Assembly: GCF_024448335.1 (NCBI RefSeq)
Contig: NZ_JAMOHM010000001.1
Coordinates: 496,001-560,000, forward strand
Direction of reading: 5' to 3'
From: Stutzerimonas frequens
GTDB taxonomy: Bacteria; Pseudomonadota; Gammaproteobacteria; Pseudomonadales; Pseudomonadaceae
DNA length: 64,000 nt
Shown: piece by piece, positions 1 through 10,471 of the stretch
How the letters are laid out: every line of letters starts with the position of its first letter
Position numbering within the stretch: the first letter of the stretch is position 1
The notes under the pieces: model-generated
What the model was told of the DNA's origin: nothing
Seen by the model: the letters and a program-made list of their open reading frames with translations, nothing else
Databases searched by the model: none
Made by a program: the position numbers and the translations under genes

Positions 1-134
1 GCACCACCGGCGCCGCCCAGCTCACGCGGCGTGGACAGCTGCACGTCGAGCGCCTGGTCGGACGATGTGGCGCGACCTTCCCGGCCGCCGGTGGCGGTGG
101 CAGTAGCGGTGTAGAGGATCTTCTCGATGGACAT
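1..134 (-). CDS. ohr: Organic hydroperoxide resistance protein Ohr (OsmC family), N-terminal part
   Basis: Only the first 44 codons are inside the window; the gene continues past base 1. The translation begins [20 protein letters not shown] and runs through [16 protein letters not shown], the characteristic N-terminus of Ohr proteins, thiol peroxidases that reduce organic hydroperoxides in the cytoplasm. The catalytic cysteines lie further in and are not visible. The start is well supported by an AGGAGT ribosome site just upstream. It is divergent from the AraC-type gene at 254; no ohrR gene is visible. The call rests on the N-terminal signature alone. Confidence 0.85.
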   Translation of the reverse strand, partial: MSIEKILYTATATATGGREGRATSSDQALDVQLSTPRELGGAGG

Positions 135-253
135 GGCGGTGACTCCTGTTTTCTGAAGTTGCCGGAGCGGTGTTGTCCGGTAAGCGCTATTCTGCTCACC
201 AGAAAAAACTGTTGGTGACGTAAAGTCCGGGAAACTTGATCAGGAGTACTTAC

Positions 254-1090
254 ATGTCCGATCGCCTCGCTGCGTTGATGACGCACTTCCCGATGCACGC
301 CCAGGTGTTCAATGCCGGGCCGCTGTGTGGCATCAACACGCTGCAGAGCGATGGCGTGCACGGGCAACTGCACCTAATACGCCGCGGCGAGGTGGAAGTC
401 CGCTATGGGCGCGAGGTGCTGCAGGTCTCGCAACCGAGCCTGCTGCTGTTTCCGCGGCCGCTGACGCACCGCTTCATCACCGCGCCGGGCTGCGAGGTGG
501 ACATGGTCTGCGCAAACCTGGCGTTCGAGGGCGGCAGTGCCAACCCGATCGCCTCGGCGCTGGCCGATCTGGTCTGCCTGCCGCTGGATGGCGTCATGGG
601 TGCCGAGCCGGTGCTCTCGCTGCTGTTCGAGGAGGCCTTCGAACAGCGCTGCGGGCGCATGGCGCTGATCGAGCGCCTGGTGGAGGTGGTGATGATCCAG
701 ATCCTGCGTCAGCTGATGGAAAGCGACGAGGTCAGCGGCGGACTGCTCTCAGGCCTCGCCCATCCGCGTTTGCGCAACGCGCTGGTGGCGATGCACGAAG
801 CGCCAGCGCAGGACTGGACGCTCGAAGAGCTCGCCCGCGTCGCCGGGATGTCGCGCAGCGTGTTCGCCACCACCTTCCGCGAAACGCTCGGGCAGACGCC
901 CGGCCAGTACCTGCAGGGCTGGCGCGTGCGTCTGGCACAGAAGGCGCTGCAGCGAGGGCGACCGCTGAAGGTGATCGCCACCGAGGTCGGCTACGGCAGC
1001 GAAGCGGCGCTGTCACGTGCATTCAAGGCGCAAGCCGGGCAGTCGCCACGGGAATGGAAGAACCAGCTCGCCAGGCCGGCCGGCGCCTGA
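254..1090 (+). CDS. AraC family transcriptional regulator with cupin-type sensor domain
   Basis: A 278-residue regulator. The N-terminal half (about 1-165) is beta-rich and resembles the AraC-binding cupin domain (RRGEVEVRYGREVLQVSQPS, LLLFPRPLTHRF). The C-terminal hundred residues form the double helix-turn-helix of AraC/XylS proteins (WTLEELARVAGMSRSVFATTF and ATEVGYGSEAALSRAFKAQ). I chose the ATG at 254 because AGGAGT precedes it; a TTG at 236 would place that site inside the gene. Divergence from ohr makes control of ohr or of a nearby gene possible but unproven. The ligand is unknown. Confidence 0.85.
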   Translation: MSDRLAALMTHFPMHAQVFNAGPLCGINTLQSDGVHGQLHLIRRGEVEVRYGREVLQVSQPSLLLFPRPLTHRFITAPGCEVDMVCANLAFEGGSANPIASALADLVCLPLDGVMGAEPVLSLLFEEAFEQRCGRMALIERLVEVVMIQILRQLMESDEVSGGLLSGLAHPRLRNALVAMHEAPAQDWTLEELARVAGMSRSVFATTFRETLGQTPGQYLQGWRVRLAQKALQRGRPLKVIATEVGYGSEAALSRAFKAQAGQSPREWKNQLARPAGA

Positions 1091-1241
1091 GTGCCCAGCC
1101 GGTCCATCCTAGGCATCCTTGCGATTGCGGGCACAAGCGAAGCGCAGCATTAATCCTTCACTTCTTGAAAGCTTGGCTAAGCTGCTAAAGCAGACGCCGG
1201 CAAAGTATCGGCGTTCCAGCCTGATGAGAAGGAGAACACCG

Positions 1242-4200
1242 ATGGACATGAACCGTCGACAGTTCTTCAAGGTCTGCGGTGTGGGCCTTGGGGCGTCGAG
1301 CATGGCGGCATTGGGCATGGCCCCACCGACGGCATATGCCGAGTCGATCCGGCATTTCAAACTGACCAACACCCGTGAAACCCGCAACACCTGCCCCTAC
1401 TGTTCCGTCGGCTGCGGGCTGATCCTCTACAGCCAGGGCAGCGGCGGCAAGAACGTCGCGCAGAACATCATCCATATCGAAGGCGACTCCGATCACCCGG
1501 TCAACCGCGGCACCCTGTGCCCGAAAGGCGCCGGCCTGCTCGACTTCGTCCACAGCCCCAACCGCCTGACCCATCCGGAAGTCCGCGAAGCGGGCAGCAA
1601 CGAGTGGAAGCGCATCGAGTGGAGCGATGCCCTCGACCGTATCGCCCGACTGATGAAGGACGACCGCGACGCCAACTTCATCGAGCGCAACGACAAGGGC
1701 CAGACGGTCAACCGCTGGCTGAGCACCGGTTTCCTCGCCGCCTCGGCGTCCTCCAACGAGGCCGGCTACATCACCCACAAAGTGGTGCGTTCACTCGGCA
1801 TTCTGGGATTCGATAACCAGGCACGTGTCTGACACGGCCCGACGGTGGCAAGTCTTGCCCCGACGTTTGGCCGTGGAGCCATGACCAATCACTGGAGCGA
1901 TATCCAGAACGCCGATCTGGTCCTGATCATGGGCGGTAACGCCGCCGAAGCGCACCCGTGCGGCTTCAAATGGGTCACCGAGGCCAAGGCGCGCAACAAG
2001 GCGCGGCTGGTGGTGGTCGATCCACGCTTCACCCGTTCGGCCTCGGTCGCAGACCTGTATGCGCCGATCCGTACCGGTACCGACATCGCCTTCCTCGGCG
2101 GGCTGATCAACTACCTGCTGGAGAACGACAAGATCCAGCACGAGTACGTGGTCAACTACACCGATGTCGCGTTCATCGTGAAGGAAGGCTTCGGCTTCGA
2201 GGACGGCCTGTTCAACGGCTATGACGCCGAGAAGCGCAGCTACCCGGACAAATCCACCTGGAGCTACGAGCTGGATGAGGACGGCTTCGCCCGCGTTGAC
2301 AAGAGCCTCACTCACCCACGCTGCGTCTACAACCTGCTCAAGCAACACTACAGCCGCTACACCCCGGAGGTGGTCAGCAACATCTGTGGTACGCCGCAGG
2401 ACAGGATGCTCCAGGTCTGGGAAACCATCGCCGAGACCTCGGCACCGGGCAAGGCCATGACGATCATGTACGCCCTGGGCTGGACCCAGCACTCGGTCGG
2501 CTCGCAGATGATCCGTACGGGCGCCATGGTGCAACTGCTGCTCGGCAACATCGGCATGCCTGGTGGCGGCATGAACGCCCTGCGCGGGCACTCCAACATC
2601 CAGGGCCTGACCGACCTGGGCCTGCTGTCCAACCTGTTGCCTGGCTACCTGACCCTGCCGCTGGAGGCCGAGCAGGACTACAACGCCTATATCGCCAAGC
2701 GCACCGCCAAGCCGCTGCGCCCAGGGCAGCTGTCCTACTGGCAGCACTACGAGAAGTTCCACGTCAGCCTGATGAAAGCCTGGTATGGCAAGAACGCCAC
2801 GGCGGAGAACAACTGGGGCTACGACTGGCTGCCGAAGCTGGATATCCCCGGCTACGACGTGCTCAAGGTTTTCGACATGATGTACCAGGGGCAGGTCAAC
2901 GGCTATTTCTGCCAGGGCTTCAACCCCATCGCCTCGTTCCCCAACAAGGCCAAGGTCAGCGCGGCGCTGGCCAAGCTCAAGTACCTGGTGGTCATGGACC
3001 CGCTGGCCACCGAGACCTCGGAGTTCTGGCGCAACGCCGGCGAATACAACGACGTCGACACCGCCAGCATCCAGACCACCGTGTTCCGCCTGCCGACCAC
3101 CTGCTTCGCCGAGGAGGATGGTTCGCTGGTGAACAGCGGGCGCTGGCTGCAGTGGCACTGGAAGGCAGCCGAGCCGCCAGGCCAGGCGAAGACCGACGTG
3201 GTGATCATGGGCGGACTGTTCCACCGGCTGCGTGAGCTGTATCGCAAGGAAGGCGGCGCCTACGCCGAGCCACTGCTGAACATCGACTGGTCCTACCGCC
3301 AGCCCGAGGAGCCCTCCGCCGAGGAGATCGCAAAGGAGTACAACGGCAAGGCGCTGGGCGATGTGCTCGATCCGCAGAGCGGCGCGCTGCTGGCCAAGGC
3401 CGGCGAACAGTTGCCCGGCTTCGGCCTGCTGCGCGCCGATGGCAGCACATCGTGTGGCTGCTGGATCTTCAGCGGCGCCTGGACCCAGGCCGGCAACCAG
3501 ATGGCCCGGCGTGACAACGCCGATCCCTACGGCATGGGCCAGACCCTTGGCTGGGCCTGGTCCTGGCCGGCCAACCGGCGAATTCTCTACAACCGTGCCT
3601 CGGCCGATCCTGCGGGCAACCCGTGGGACCCGCAGAAGAAGCGCCTGGTCTGGTGGGATGGCAGCAAATGGGGCGGCACCGACGTGCCGGACTTCAAGGT
3701 CGACTCGCCGCCCGAAGCCGGCATGAACCCCTTCATCATGAACCCCGAAGGGGTGGCGCGGCTGTTCGCCGTGGACAAGATGAACGAGGGGCCGTTCCCC
3801 GAGCACTACGAGCCGTTCGAGACGCCGATCGGGCGCAACCCGCTGCATCCGGACAACCGCCAGGCGACCAGCAACCCCGCCGCGCGGGTGTTCAAGAACG
3901 ACATGGAGTTATTCGGCACGGCGGAGGAATTCCCCTATGCGGCGACCACCTACCGGCTCACCGAGCACTTCCACTTCTGGACCAAGCACTGCCGGCTCAA
4001 CGCGATCACCCAGCCCGAGCAGTTCGTCGAGATCGGCGAGGTGCTGGCCAACGAGCTCGGCATCAAGGCCGGCGAGCGGGTCAAGGTGTCGTCCAACCGC
4101 GGCTACATCAAGGCGGTGGCGGTGGTGACCAAGCGCATCAAGCCGCTGACGGTGGATGGCAAGACCGTGCACCAGATCGGCATCCCGCTGCACTGGGGCT

Positions 4201-4316
4201 TCGCTGGCGTGGCGCGCAACGGTTACCTGACCAACACGCTGACGCCGTTCGTCGGTGACGCCAACACCCAGACGCCGGAGTTCAAGTCGTTCCTGGTCAA
4301 CGTGGAGAAGGCATGA
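1242..4316 (+). CDS. fdoG: Formate dehydrogenase-O/N major subunit, selenoprotein (Tat-exported)
   Basis: Catalytic molybdenum/selenocysteine subunit that oxidises formate to CO2 in the periplasm. About 1024 residues if TGA 1830-1832 (codon 197) is read as selenocysteine; E. coli FdnG is 1015. The residues before the TGA (DNQARV) and after it ([21 protein letters not shown]) match the FdnG active site. The N-terminus MNRRQFFK is a twin-arginine signal. Cys51, Cys54 and Cys58 start the [4Fe-4S] motif. The start ATG follows AAGGAG at 1229-1234. The stop overlaps the fdoH start (ATGATGG). Automatic callers would wrongly split this gene in two. Conventional fdoG and fdnG cannot be separated from sequence alone. 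Confidence 0.96.
1830..1869 (+). promoter_or_regulatory. Selenocysteine UGA codon and bacterial SECIS hairpin
   Basis: The in-frame TGA is followed by CACGGCCCGACGGTGGCAAG and CTTGCCCCGACG. GGCAA and TTGCC can pair around a three-base GTC loop, with further imperfect pairing below. In bacteria SelB binds such a hairpin directly after the UGA, and E. coli fdnG has a comparable one (TGACACGGCC in both). The exact fold was judged by eye and not computed. Confidence 0.8.
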
Positions 4317-5254
4317 TGGCTACTCAAGACGTGATTGCCCGCTCCGCCACGACCACCGAGCGGCCGTCGATCCGCGAGGTCGGCGAAGTGGCGAAACTGA
4401 TCGATACCTCCAAGTGCATCGGCTGCAAGGCCTGCCAGGTGGCGTGTTCGGAATGGAACGACCTGCGCGACGAGGTCGGCACCAGCCACGGGACCTACGA
4501 CAACCCGATCGACCTCACCGCCGAATCCTGGACGGTGATGAAGTTCGCCGAGTACGAGAACCCCGGCAGCGGCAACCTCGAATGGCTGATCCGCAAGGAC
4601 GGCTGCATGCACTGCGCCGACCCGGGCTGCCTCAAGGCCTGCCCGGCACCGGGGGCGATCGTGAAGTACGCCAACGGCATCGTCGACTTCAACCAGGACC
4701 ACTGCATCGGCTGCGGCTACTGCATCACCGGTTGCCCGTTCGACATCCCGCGCATCTCCGAGAAGGACAAGAAGGCCTACAAGTGCACGCTCTGTTCCGA
4801 CCGGGTGTCGGTCGGACTGGAGCCGGCCTGCGTGAAGACCTGCCCCACCGGCGCCATCGTCTTCGGCAGCAAGGAGGACATGAAGGAGCATGCCGCCGGG
4901 CGCATCGCCGACCTCAGGGAACGCGGTTTCGACCAGGCCGGCCTGTACGACCCCGATGGTGTCGGCGGTACGCACGTGATGTACGTGCTGCACCATGCCG
5001 ATCAGCCCTCGCTGTACAACGACCTGCCGGACGAGCCCACCATCAGCCCGCTGGTCAGCCTGTGGAAGGGCGTGACCAAGCCCCTCGCGCTGCTGGGCAT
5101 GGGCGCGGCGGTGCTGGCCGGCTTCTTCCACTACACGCGGGTCGGCCCGATCCGCGTCGAGGAGGAGGACGACAAGGCCGAGCTCAGCGAGCCCGTGGTG
5201 CACCAGGTCGATCCTTCGGTGCATGTGGTCGATCCCAAGGAGCCGCGACCCTGA
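4313..5254 (+). CDS. fdoH: Formate dehydrogenase iron-sulfur (beta) subunit
   Basis: A 313-residue electron-transfer subunit linking FdoG to the cytochrome b subunit. Four cysteine clusters for four [4Fe-4S] centres are visible: [35 protein letters not shown] and [21 protein letters not shown] single C-terminal membrane helix (around [20 protein letters not shown]) anchors it, as in FdnH/FdoH. Its start overlaps the fdoG stop, so translation is probably coupled. The length agrees with the family (about 294-300 plus a short tail). Confidence 0.95.
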   Translation: MMATQDVIARSATTTERPSIREVGEVAKLIDTSKCIGCKACQVACSEWNDLRDEVGTSHGTYDNPIDLTAESWTVMKFAEYENPGSGNLEWLIRKDGCMHCADPGCLKACPAPGAIVKYANGIVDFNQDHCIGCGYCITGCPFDIPRISEKDKKAYKCTLCSDRVSVGLEPACVKTCPTGAIVFGSKEDMKEHAAGRIADLRERGFDQAGLYDPDGVGGTHVMYVLHHADQPSLYNDLPDEPTISPLVSLWKGVTKPLALLGMGAAVLAGFFHYTRVGPIRVEEEDDKAELSEPVVHQVDPSVHVVDPKEPRP

Positions 5255-5260
5255 CCGCGT

Positions 5261-5278
5261 GGCCCCGTTCGCGGGGCC
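5261..5278 (+). other. Intercistronic hairpin between fdoH and fdoI
   Basis: GGCCCC and GGGGCC are separated by GTTCGC just after the fdoH stop. No T-run follows, so termination is unlikely. It may stabilise or process the fdo mRNA. Confidence 0.4.
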
Positions 5279-5311
5279 GCCTTCGGTGTCCGCTCGCTCA
5301 AGGAGTCAACG

Positions 5312-5935
5312 ATGAACAACAACGAGATCGAACGCTACAACCCCTCGCAACGGACCAACCACTGGATCGTCGCGATTCTCTTCGTGCTCGCCGCGCTGTC
5401 CGGCCTGGCACTGTTTCATCCGGCGCTGTTCGGCCTCTCCGGGCTGTTCGGCGGCGGCACCTGGACGCGCATCCTGCACCCCTTCATCGGGGTCGCGATG
5501 TTCGTCTTCTTCCTCTGGCTGGCGATCCGCTTCGCCGGGCACAACCGCATCGAAGCACGCGACCGCCAGTGGCTCAGGCAGATCAACGACGTGGTGCACA
5601 ACCGCGAGGAAAAGCTGCCGGAAGTCGGCCGCTACAACGCCGGGCAGAAGGTGCTGTTCTGGGTGCTGATCCTCAGCATGCTGGTGCTGCTGCTCAGCGG
5701 CATCGTCATCTGGCGCGAGTACTTCAGCAGCTTCTTCGGCATCGTCTCGCTGCGCTGGGCCAGCCTGCTGCATGCGGCCGCCGCCTTCGTGCTGATCGTC
5801 AGCATCATCGTGCACATCTACGCCGCCATCTGGATCAAGGGCTCCATGGGCGCGATGCTCTACGGCACCGTCAGCCGGGCCTGGGCGCGCAAGCACCATC
5901 CGGCCTGGTACCGGGAGATCAGCCAGCGCAAGTAA
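5312..5935 (+). CDS. fdoI: Formate dehydrogenase cytochrome b556 (gamma) subunit
   Basis: A 207-residue membrane protein of the FdnI/FdoI family that carries two b haems and passes electrons from FdoH to quinone. About four hydrophobic helices are visible (WIVAILFVLAALSGLALF, ILHPFIGVAMFVFFLWLAI, VLFWVLILSMLVLLLSGIVI and LHAAAAFVLIVSIIVHIYA), with histidines inside or next to them. The motif NPSQRTNHW at the N-terminus is typical. AAGGAG lies before the start. It is the third gene of the fdoGHI operon. Confidence 0.95.
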   Translation: MNNNEIERYNPSQRTNHWIVAILFVLAALSGLALFHPALFGLSGLFGGGTWTRILHPFIGVAMFVFFLWLAIRFAGHNRIEARDRQWLRQINDVVHNREEKLPEVGRYNAGQKVLFWVLILSMLVLLLSGIVIWREYFSSFFGIVSLRWASLLHAAAAFVLIVSIIVHIYAAIWIKGSMGAMLYGTVSRAWARKHHPAWYREISQRK

Positions 5936-5950
5936 ACCTCGCCACAGCGC

Positions 5951-5984
5951 GACGAAGGTTCCCGCAACCGCGGGAATCTTCGTC
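5951..5984 (+). terminator. Hairpin between fdoI and fdhE (attenuator or weak terminator)
   Basis: GACGAAGGTTCCCGC, a short AACC loop and GCGGGAATCTTCGTC form a 15-pair stem with one mismatch. A T-run is lacking, so it may attenuate or protect the upstream mRNA rather than end transcription fully. Confidence 0.4.
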
Positions 5985-6062
5985 CGTGCATGCCATCGAA
6001 AGCCGAGCGATAACCGCTGACGGACTATGCTGTTCGGCATACCACAAGAAAAGGAGTCCTGC

Positions 6063-6980
6063 GTGTCAGGCACCATTCTCGAACCCGGGCAGATCGAAGC
6101 CGCTGCCAGCAAACCGCCCTTCACCAACCTGCCGCCACGCGATTTGTTCGCCCTGCGCAGCGAGCGTCTGACCAAGCTCGCCGAAGATCATCCGCTGGCC
6201 GACTACCTGCGCCTGCTCGCCGGCGTATGCCAGGCCCAGCAGCAGGTGCTGGACAACCCGCCTGCCAGCGCACCGCTCGACCCTGCACGCACCCGCGAAT
6301 GCTTCAAGCACGCCATGCCGCCGCTGGCCGCCGACACCCTGGTGCGCGAAGGGGCGTGGCTGCCGCTGCTCGATGCCTGGCTGGATGCCTTCACGGTGCC
6401 GGACAACCTGTCGGTGATCGCTGCCGTCGACCAGCTGCGCCGCGCCGACAGCGGCCAGCGCAAGGCCTGGGCCGTGGCGCTGATCAGTGGCCAGTACGAC
6501 AGCCTGCCGCCGGCGCTGGTGCCCTTTCTCGGCGCCGCGCTGCAGCTGGCCTGGACCCACTGGCTGCTCCAGCTCGACCTCTCCGACCTGCGCGAGCGCG
6601 AAGACCAGACCCTCTGCCCCTGCTGCGGCGCGCCGCCCATGGCCGGGGTGATTCGCCACCGCGGGCAGCTCAACGGCCTGCGCTACCTGGTCTGCTCCCT
6701 GTGCGCCTGCGAATGGCACTACGTGCGCCTGAAATGCAGCCACTGCCGCAGCACCAAGAAGCTCGACTACCTGCACTTCGAAGGCTCGCCCAACGGCATC
6801 AAGGCCGAGGCCTGCCCCGAATGCAACGGCTACCTCAAGCAGCTCTATCTCGAATTGGCACCGGACGGCGAAAGCCTGTCCGCCGACCTGGCGACGCTGG
6901 ACCTCGACCTCCTGCTGGCCGATCAGGGCTACAACCGCCAGGCACCCAACCTGCTGCTGGCACCGGGGAACGAGGAATGA
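6063..6980 (+). CDS. fdhE: Formate dehydrogenase accessory protein FdhE
   Basis: A 305-residue cytoplasmic protein needed to make active formate dehydrogenase (E. coli FdhE is 309 residues). Paired cysteines typical of its rubredoxin-like metal sites are visible: [25 protein letters not shown] and ACPECNGY. I prefer the GTG at 6063 because AAAAGGAG ends about six bases upstream; a TTG- or ATG-type start near 6027 lacks such a site. Its stop overlaps the selA ATG, so expression is tied to selenocysteine synthesis. Confidence 0.93.
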   Translation: MSGTILEPGQIEAAASKPPFTNLPPRDLFALRSERLTKLAEDHPLADYLRLLAGVCQAQQQVLDNPPASAPLDPARTRECFKHAMPPLAADTLVREGAWLPLLDAWLDAFTVPDNLSVIAAVDQLRRADSGQRKAWAVALISGQYDSLPPALVPFLGAALQLAWTHWLLQLDLSDLREREDQTLCPCCGAPPMAGVIRHRGQLNGLRYLVCSLCACEWHYVRLKCSHCRSTKKLDYLHFEGSPNGIKAEACPECNGYLKQLYLELAPDGESLSADLATLDLDLLLADQGYNRQAPNLLLAPGNEE

Positions 6981-8386
6981 GCAGCAGCCATCTGCCCTCG
7001 GTGGACAAGCTGCTGCGCGATCCGGCCTGCCAGCCACTGCAGCAGCGCTATGGTCGTCAGGCGCTGCTGGCGACGCTGCGCGACCTGCTCGACGAACTGC
7101 GCGAACCGGCTCGCCGTGGCCAGCTGGCCGCGCTGGAACTGTCCGAAGCGGTGCTCGCCGGGCGCGCCGGCGAACGCCTGGCCAGCCAGCACAAGAGCCG
7201 CGTGCGCCGAGTGTTCAACCTCACCGGCACGGTGCTGCACACCAACCTCGGGCGCGCCCTGCTGCCGGATGAAGCCATCGAGGCGATCACCCTTGCCGCG
7301 CGCTACCCGCTCAACCTGGAATTCGATCTCGCCACCGGCAAGCGCGGCGACCGCGACGACCTCATCGAAGGGCTGATCCGCGAGCTGACCGGCGCCGAGG
7401 CGGTCACCGTGGTGAACAACAACGCCGCCGCCGTACTGCTGGCCTTGAACAGCCTAGGTGCACGCAAGGAAGGCATCATTTCCCGTGGCGAGCTGATCGA
7501 GATCGGCGGCGCCTTTCGCATCCCCGACATCATGGCCCGCGCCGGCGTGAAGCTGCATGAAGTCGGCACCACCAACCGCACCCACGCCAAGGATTACGAA
7601 GCGGCCATCAACCCGCGCTCGGGGCTGCTGATGCGCGTGCATACCAGCAACTACAGCGTGCAGGGTTTCACTGCCAGCGTCGCCACCGCCGAGCTGGCGC
7701 GCATCGCCCATACCCACGATCTGCCGTTGCTGGAAGATCTGGGCAGCGGCAGCCTGCTCGACCTCTCGCGCTGGGGCCTGCCCAAGGAGCCGACGGTGCA
7801 GGAAGCGCTGCGCGACGGCGCCGACATCGTCACCTTCAGCGGCGACAAGCTGCTCGGCGGCCCGCAGGCCGGGCTGATCGTCGGCAGCAAGGCGCTGATC
7901 CAGAAGATCAAGAAGAACCCGCTCAAGCGCGCCCTGCGCGTCGACAAGCTGACCCTTGCCGCGCTGGAAGCGGTGCTCAACCTCTATCGCGACCCCGACC
8001 GCCTCGCCGAACGCCTCACCAGCCTGCGCCTGCTCAGCCGCCCGCAGGCGGAGATCCGCACCCAGGCTGAACGCATTGCTCCGGCGCTGGCCGCCGTGCT
8101 CGGCGAGAGCTGGCAAGTCGCAGTAACCGATGCCCTGGGCATGATCGGCAGCGGCGCGCAGCCGGTGGCCCGTCTGCCCAGCGCCGCCCTGTGCATCCGT
8201 CCGCAGCAGCCCAAGCGCCTGCGCGGCCGCAGCCTGCGTCAGCTTGAAGAAGCGCTGCGCTGCCTGCCGATTCCGGTCCTCGGGCGCATCGACGACGACG
8301 CCCTCTGGCTCGACCTGCGCCAACTGGACGACGAACCGGCCTTTCTCCAGCAACTGGCGCACCTGCAAGAGGAGCTGGCCCGTTGA
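6977..8386 (+). CDS. selA: L-seryl-tRNA(Sec) selenium transferase SelA
   Basis: A 469-residue PLP enzyme converting seryl-tRNA(Sec) to selenocysteyl-tRNA(Sec) with selenophosphate (E. coli SelA is 463). The motif [17 protein letters not shown] carries the lysine that binds [23 protein letters not shown] and [13 protein letters not shown] are strongly family-like. The start ATG overlaps the fdhE stop, and the end overlaps the selB start (TTGA). selD, which makes the selenium donor, is not in this window. Confidence 0.96.
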   Translation: MSSSHLPSVDKLLRDPACQPLQQRYGRQALLATLRDLLDELREPARRGQLAALELSEAVLAGRAGERLASQHKSRVRRVFNLTGTVLHTNLGRALLPDEAIEAITLAARYPLNLEFDLATGKRGDRDDLIEGLIRELTGAEAVTVVNNNAAAVLLALNSLGARKEGIISRGELIEIGGAFRIPDIMARAGVKLHEVGTTNRTHAKDYEAAINPRSGLLMRVHTSNYSVQGFTASVATAELARIAHTHDLPLLEDLGSGSLLDLSRWGLPKEPTVQEALRDGADIVTFSGDKLLGGPQAGLIVGSKALIQKIKKNPLKRALRVDKLTLAALEAVLNLYRDPDRLAERLTSLRLLSRPQAEIRTQAERIAPALAAVLGESWQVAVTDALGMIGSGAQPVARLPSAALCIRPQQPKRLRGRSLRQLEEALRCLPIPVLGRIDDDALWLDLRQLDDEPAFLQQLAHLQEELAR

Positions 8387-10299
8387 TCGTCGGGACCGCC
8401 GGCCATATCGATCATGGCAAGACCGCACTGCTCCACGCCCTCACCGGACAACAGGGCGACCGCCGTCGCGAGGAGCGCGAGCGTGGCATCACCATCGACC
8501 TCGGCTACCTCTACGCCGACCTCGGCGAAGGCAGCCTCACCGGTTTTATCGACGTGCCGGGCCACGAGCGCTTCGTGCACAACATGCTGGCCGGCGCCAG
8601 CGGCATCGACTGCGTGCTGCTGGTGGTGGCCGCTGACGACGGCGTGATGCCGCAGACCCGTGAACACCTGGCCATCGTCGAGTTGCTCGGCATCCGCCGG
8701 GCACTGGTGGCGCTGACCAAGATCGATCGCGTCGAGCCGGGGCGCATCACCGAAGTCGAGCAACAGATCGAAAACCTGCTGGCCGCCGGAGCACTGGCCG
8801 GAGCGCCGATCTTTCCGGTTTCCAGCATCCGCGGCGATGGCATCGACGCCCTGCGCGCGGCGCTGATCGACGAAGCCGCGCGCACCGCCGCCCGCAGCGA
8901 CAGCGGCCACTTCCGCCTGGCCATCGACCGCGCCTTCAGCGTCACCGGCGCTGGCGTGGTGGTCACCGGCACCGCCTTTGCCGGGCGCGTGCGAGTCGGC
9001 GACGAACTGCTTCTCGGCCCCGCCGGCAAACGCGTGCGCGTCCGCGGCCTGCACGCGCAGAACCGCGAAGCGGACGAAGCCCATGCCGGCCAGCGCGTCG
9101 CGCTGAATCTTGCCGGTGAGCGGCTGGCAGTGGAGCAGATCCACCGCGGCGACTGGCTGCTGCACCCCCTGCTGCACGCGCCGACTCAACGCATCGACGT
9201 CGACTTCCAGCTGCTGCCCGGCGAAGCCCACGAACTCAAGCACTGGACGCCCGTGCACGTACACCTCGGCGCCCAGGACGTCACCGCGCGCGTCGCCCTG
9301 CTCGAAGGCACGAGCCTGGCGCCGGGCGAACGCGCTTTCGCCCAGCTACTGCTCAACGCACCGAGCCACGCGGTACATGGCGACCGCATCGTCCTGCGCG
9401 ACCAGTGCGCCCAGCGCACCCTTGGCGGTGGCCGTGTGCTCGACCCCTTTGCACCGCCACGCAATCGCCGTCGTGCCGCGCGGCTGGAGCAACTTCGCGC
9501 CCTCGACCAGCCGAGCCTGGAGCAGGCATTGCCGCCACTGCTCGCCAGCGCCACCAATGGCATCGACCCGCAAGGCCTGGAACGCCAGTTCAACCGCCCG
9601 CGCGAAGGCTGGCAGCTCCCCCACGGCGTATTGGAAGTCGGCACCCGACTCGGCCCACGGCTGTTCGACCAGGCCCGCTGGCGCGAACTCGAAACCGCGT
9701 TGCTCGACTCTCTCCAGCGTTTTCACGAAGAACAACCCGACGAACTCGGCCCCGACCGCGATCGCCTGCGTCGCTACGCCCTGCCGCAGCTGGAGCGGCC
9801 GGTGTTCATCGCCCTGCTGGAGCAGGCACTGGTCGCCGGCCGCATCGAAACCAGCGGCCCGTGGCTGCACCGCCCCGATCACCGGGTGCGCCTGAGCGAT
9901 GCGGAAGAAGATTTGAAAGCGCGCCTGTGGCCACTGCTCGAAGCCGGCCATTTCGACCCACCCTGGGTCCGCGACCTGGCCCGCGACCTCGGCGTCGACG
10001 AAACGCAGATGCGCAACCTGCTACGCAAGCTCGCCCGTCTCGGCCTGCTGCAACAGGTGGTGAAAGATTTGTTCTACCCCGAGTTCACCATTCGCCAACT
10101 CGCGGGGCATGTACTGCAACTGGAAGCGCAAAGCGGCGTGATCCGCGCCGCCGCCTTCCGCGACCGCATCCAGCTCGGCCGCAAACGCAGCATCCAGCTG
10201 CTCGAACACTTCGACCGCATCGGCCTCACCCGCCGCTTCGGCAACGAGCGCAAAGTCCGCCAGAACAGCGCCTTGGCGATCCAGTCAGGCCTGGGGTAG
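8383..10299 (+). CDS. selB: Selenocysteine-specific elongation factor SelB
   Basis: A 638-residue GTPase delivering Sec-tRNA(Sec) to the ribosome at SECIS-marked UGA codons. Domain I shows the GTP motifs [19 protein letters not shown] and LTKIDR. The C-terminal third is the winged-helix array that binds the SECIS RNA (for example [20 protein letters not shown] and [20 protein letters not shown]). Translation begins at a TTG overlapping the selA stop, which fits coupling. Length is close to E. coli SelB (614). Confidence 0.96.
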   Translation: MIVGTAGHIDHGKTALLHALTGQQGDRRREERERGITIDLGYLYADLGEGSLTGFIDVPGHERFVHNMLAGASGIDCVLLVVAADDGVMPQTREHLAIVELLGIRRALVALTKIDRVEPGRITEVEQQIENLLAAGALAGAPIFPVSSIRGDGIDALRAALIDEAARTAARSDSGHFRLAIDRAFSVTGAGVVVTGTAFAGRVRVGDELLLGPAGKRVRVRGLHAQNREADEAHAGQRVALNLAGERLAVEQIHRGDWLLHPLLHAPTQRIDVDFQLLPGEAHELKHWTPVHVHLGAQDVTARVALLEGTSLAPGERAFAQLLLNAPSHAVHGDRIVLRDQCAQRTLGGGRVLDPFAPPRNRRRAARLEQLRALDQPSLEQALPPLLASATNGIDPQGLERQFNRPREGWQLPHGVLEVGTRLGPRLFDQARWRELETALLDSLQRFHEEQPDELGPDRDRLRRYALPQLERPVFIALLEQALVAGRIETSGPWLHRPDHRVRLSDAEEDLKARLWPLLEAGHFDPPWVRDLARDLGVDETQMRNLLRKLARLGLLQQVVKDLFYPEFTIRQLAGHVLQLEAQSGVIRAAAFRDRIQLGRKRSIQLLEHFDRIGLTRRFGNERKVRQNSALAIQSGLG

Positions 10300-10338
10300 G
10301 CTGGTCGCCGCTTCCTTTCCCACATCAAGACCAGATAA

Positions 10339-10376
10339 GGAAGGCAATCGCACCCGGTGGTGCGGCCGGGCTTCAA
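10339..10376 (+). repeat. Truncated 5' half of tRNA-Sec, candidate attachment-site copy (left)
   Basis: Thirty-eight bases identical to the first 38 of the complete tRNA-Sec gene at 12614, from the acceptor stem through the anticodon TCA plus one base. Identity stops abruptly on both sides: the left copy continues ATCCTGTTTCTGC and the intact gene CCCCGGTTGGGG. It cannot form a tRNA. It is best read as the remnant of the original selC after insertion of the downstream element. Confidence 0.85.
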
Positions 10377-10471
10377 ATCCTGTTTCTGCTTATCCATCAG
10401 TGGACTATGGCGATTGTCAGCCTGTGTTTTCGACACTTCGCCTTCGCCGAATTCGCGTGCTTTAGCTTAGT

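Noticed and set aside
1791-3848. Long minus-strand open frame (685 codons)
   Set aside because: It is the antisense of fdoG. GC-rich codon use keeps it open; the translation is low-complexity and has no ribosome site.
1119-4316. Two separate genes, or a frameshift, in the formate dehydrogenase alpha subunit
   Set aside because: The interrupting TGA sits exactly at the known selenocysteine position, in the same frame, with a SECIS-like hairpin and the complete Sec machinery downstream.
4255-6171. Long plus-strand open frame across fdoH and fdoI
   Set aside because: It is Arg-rich and out of frame with two clearly recognised genes.
10339-10376. A second functional tRNA gene
   Set aside because: Only the 5' half is present; the T arm, extra arm and 3' acceptor strand are missing.
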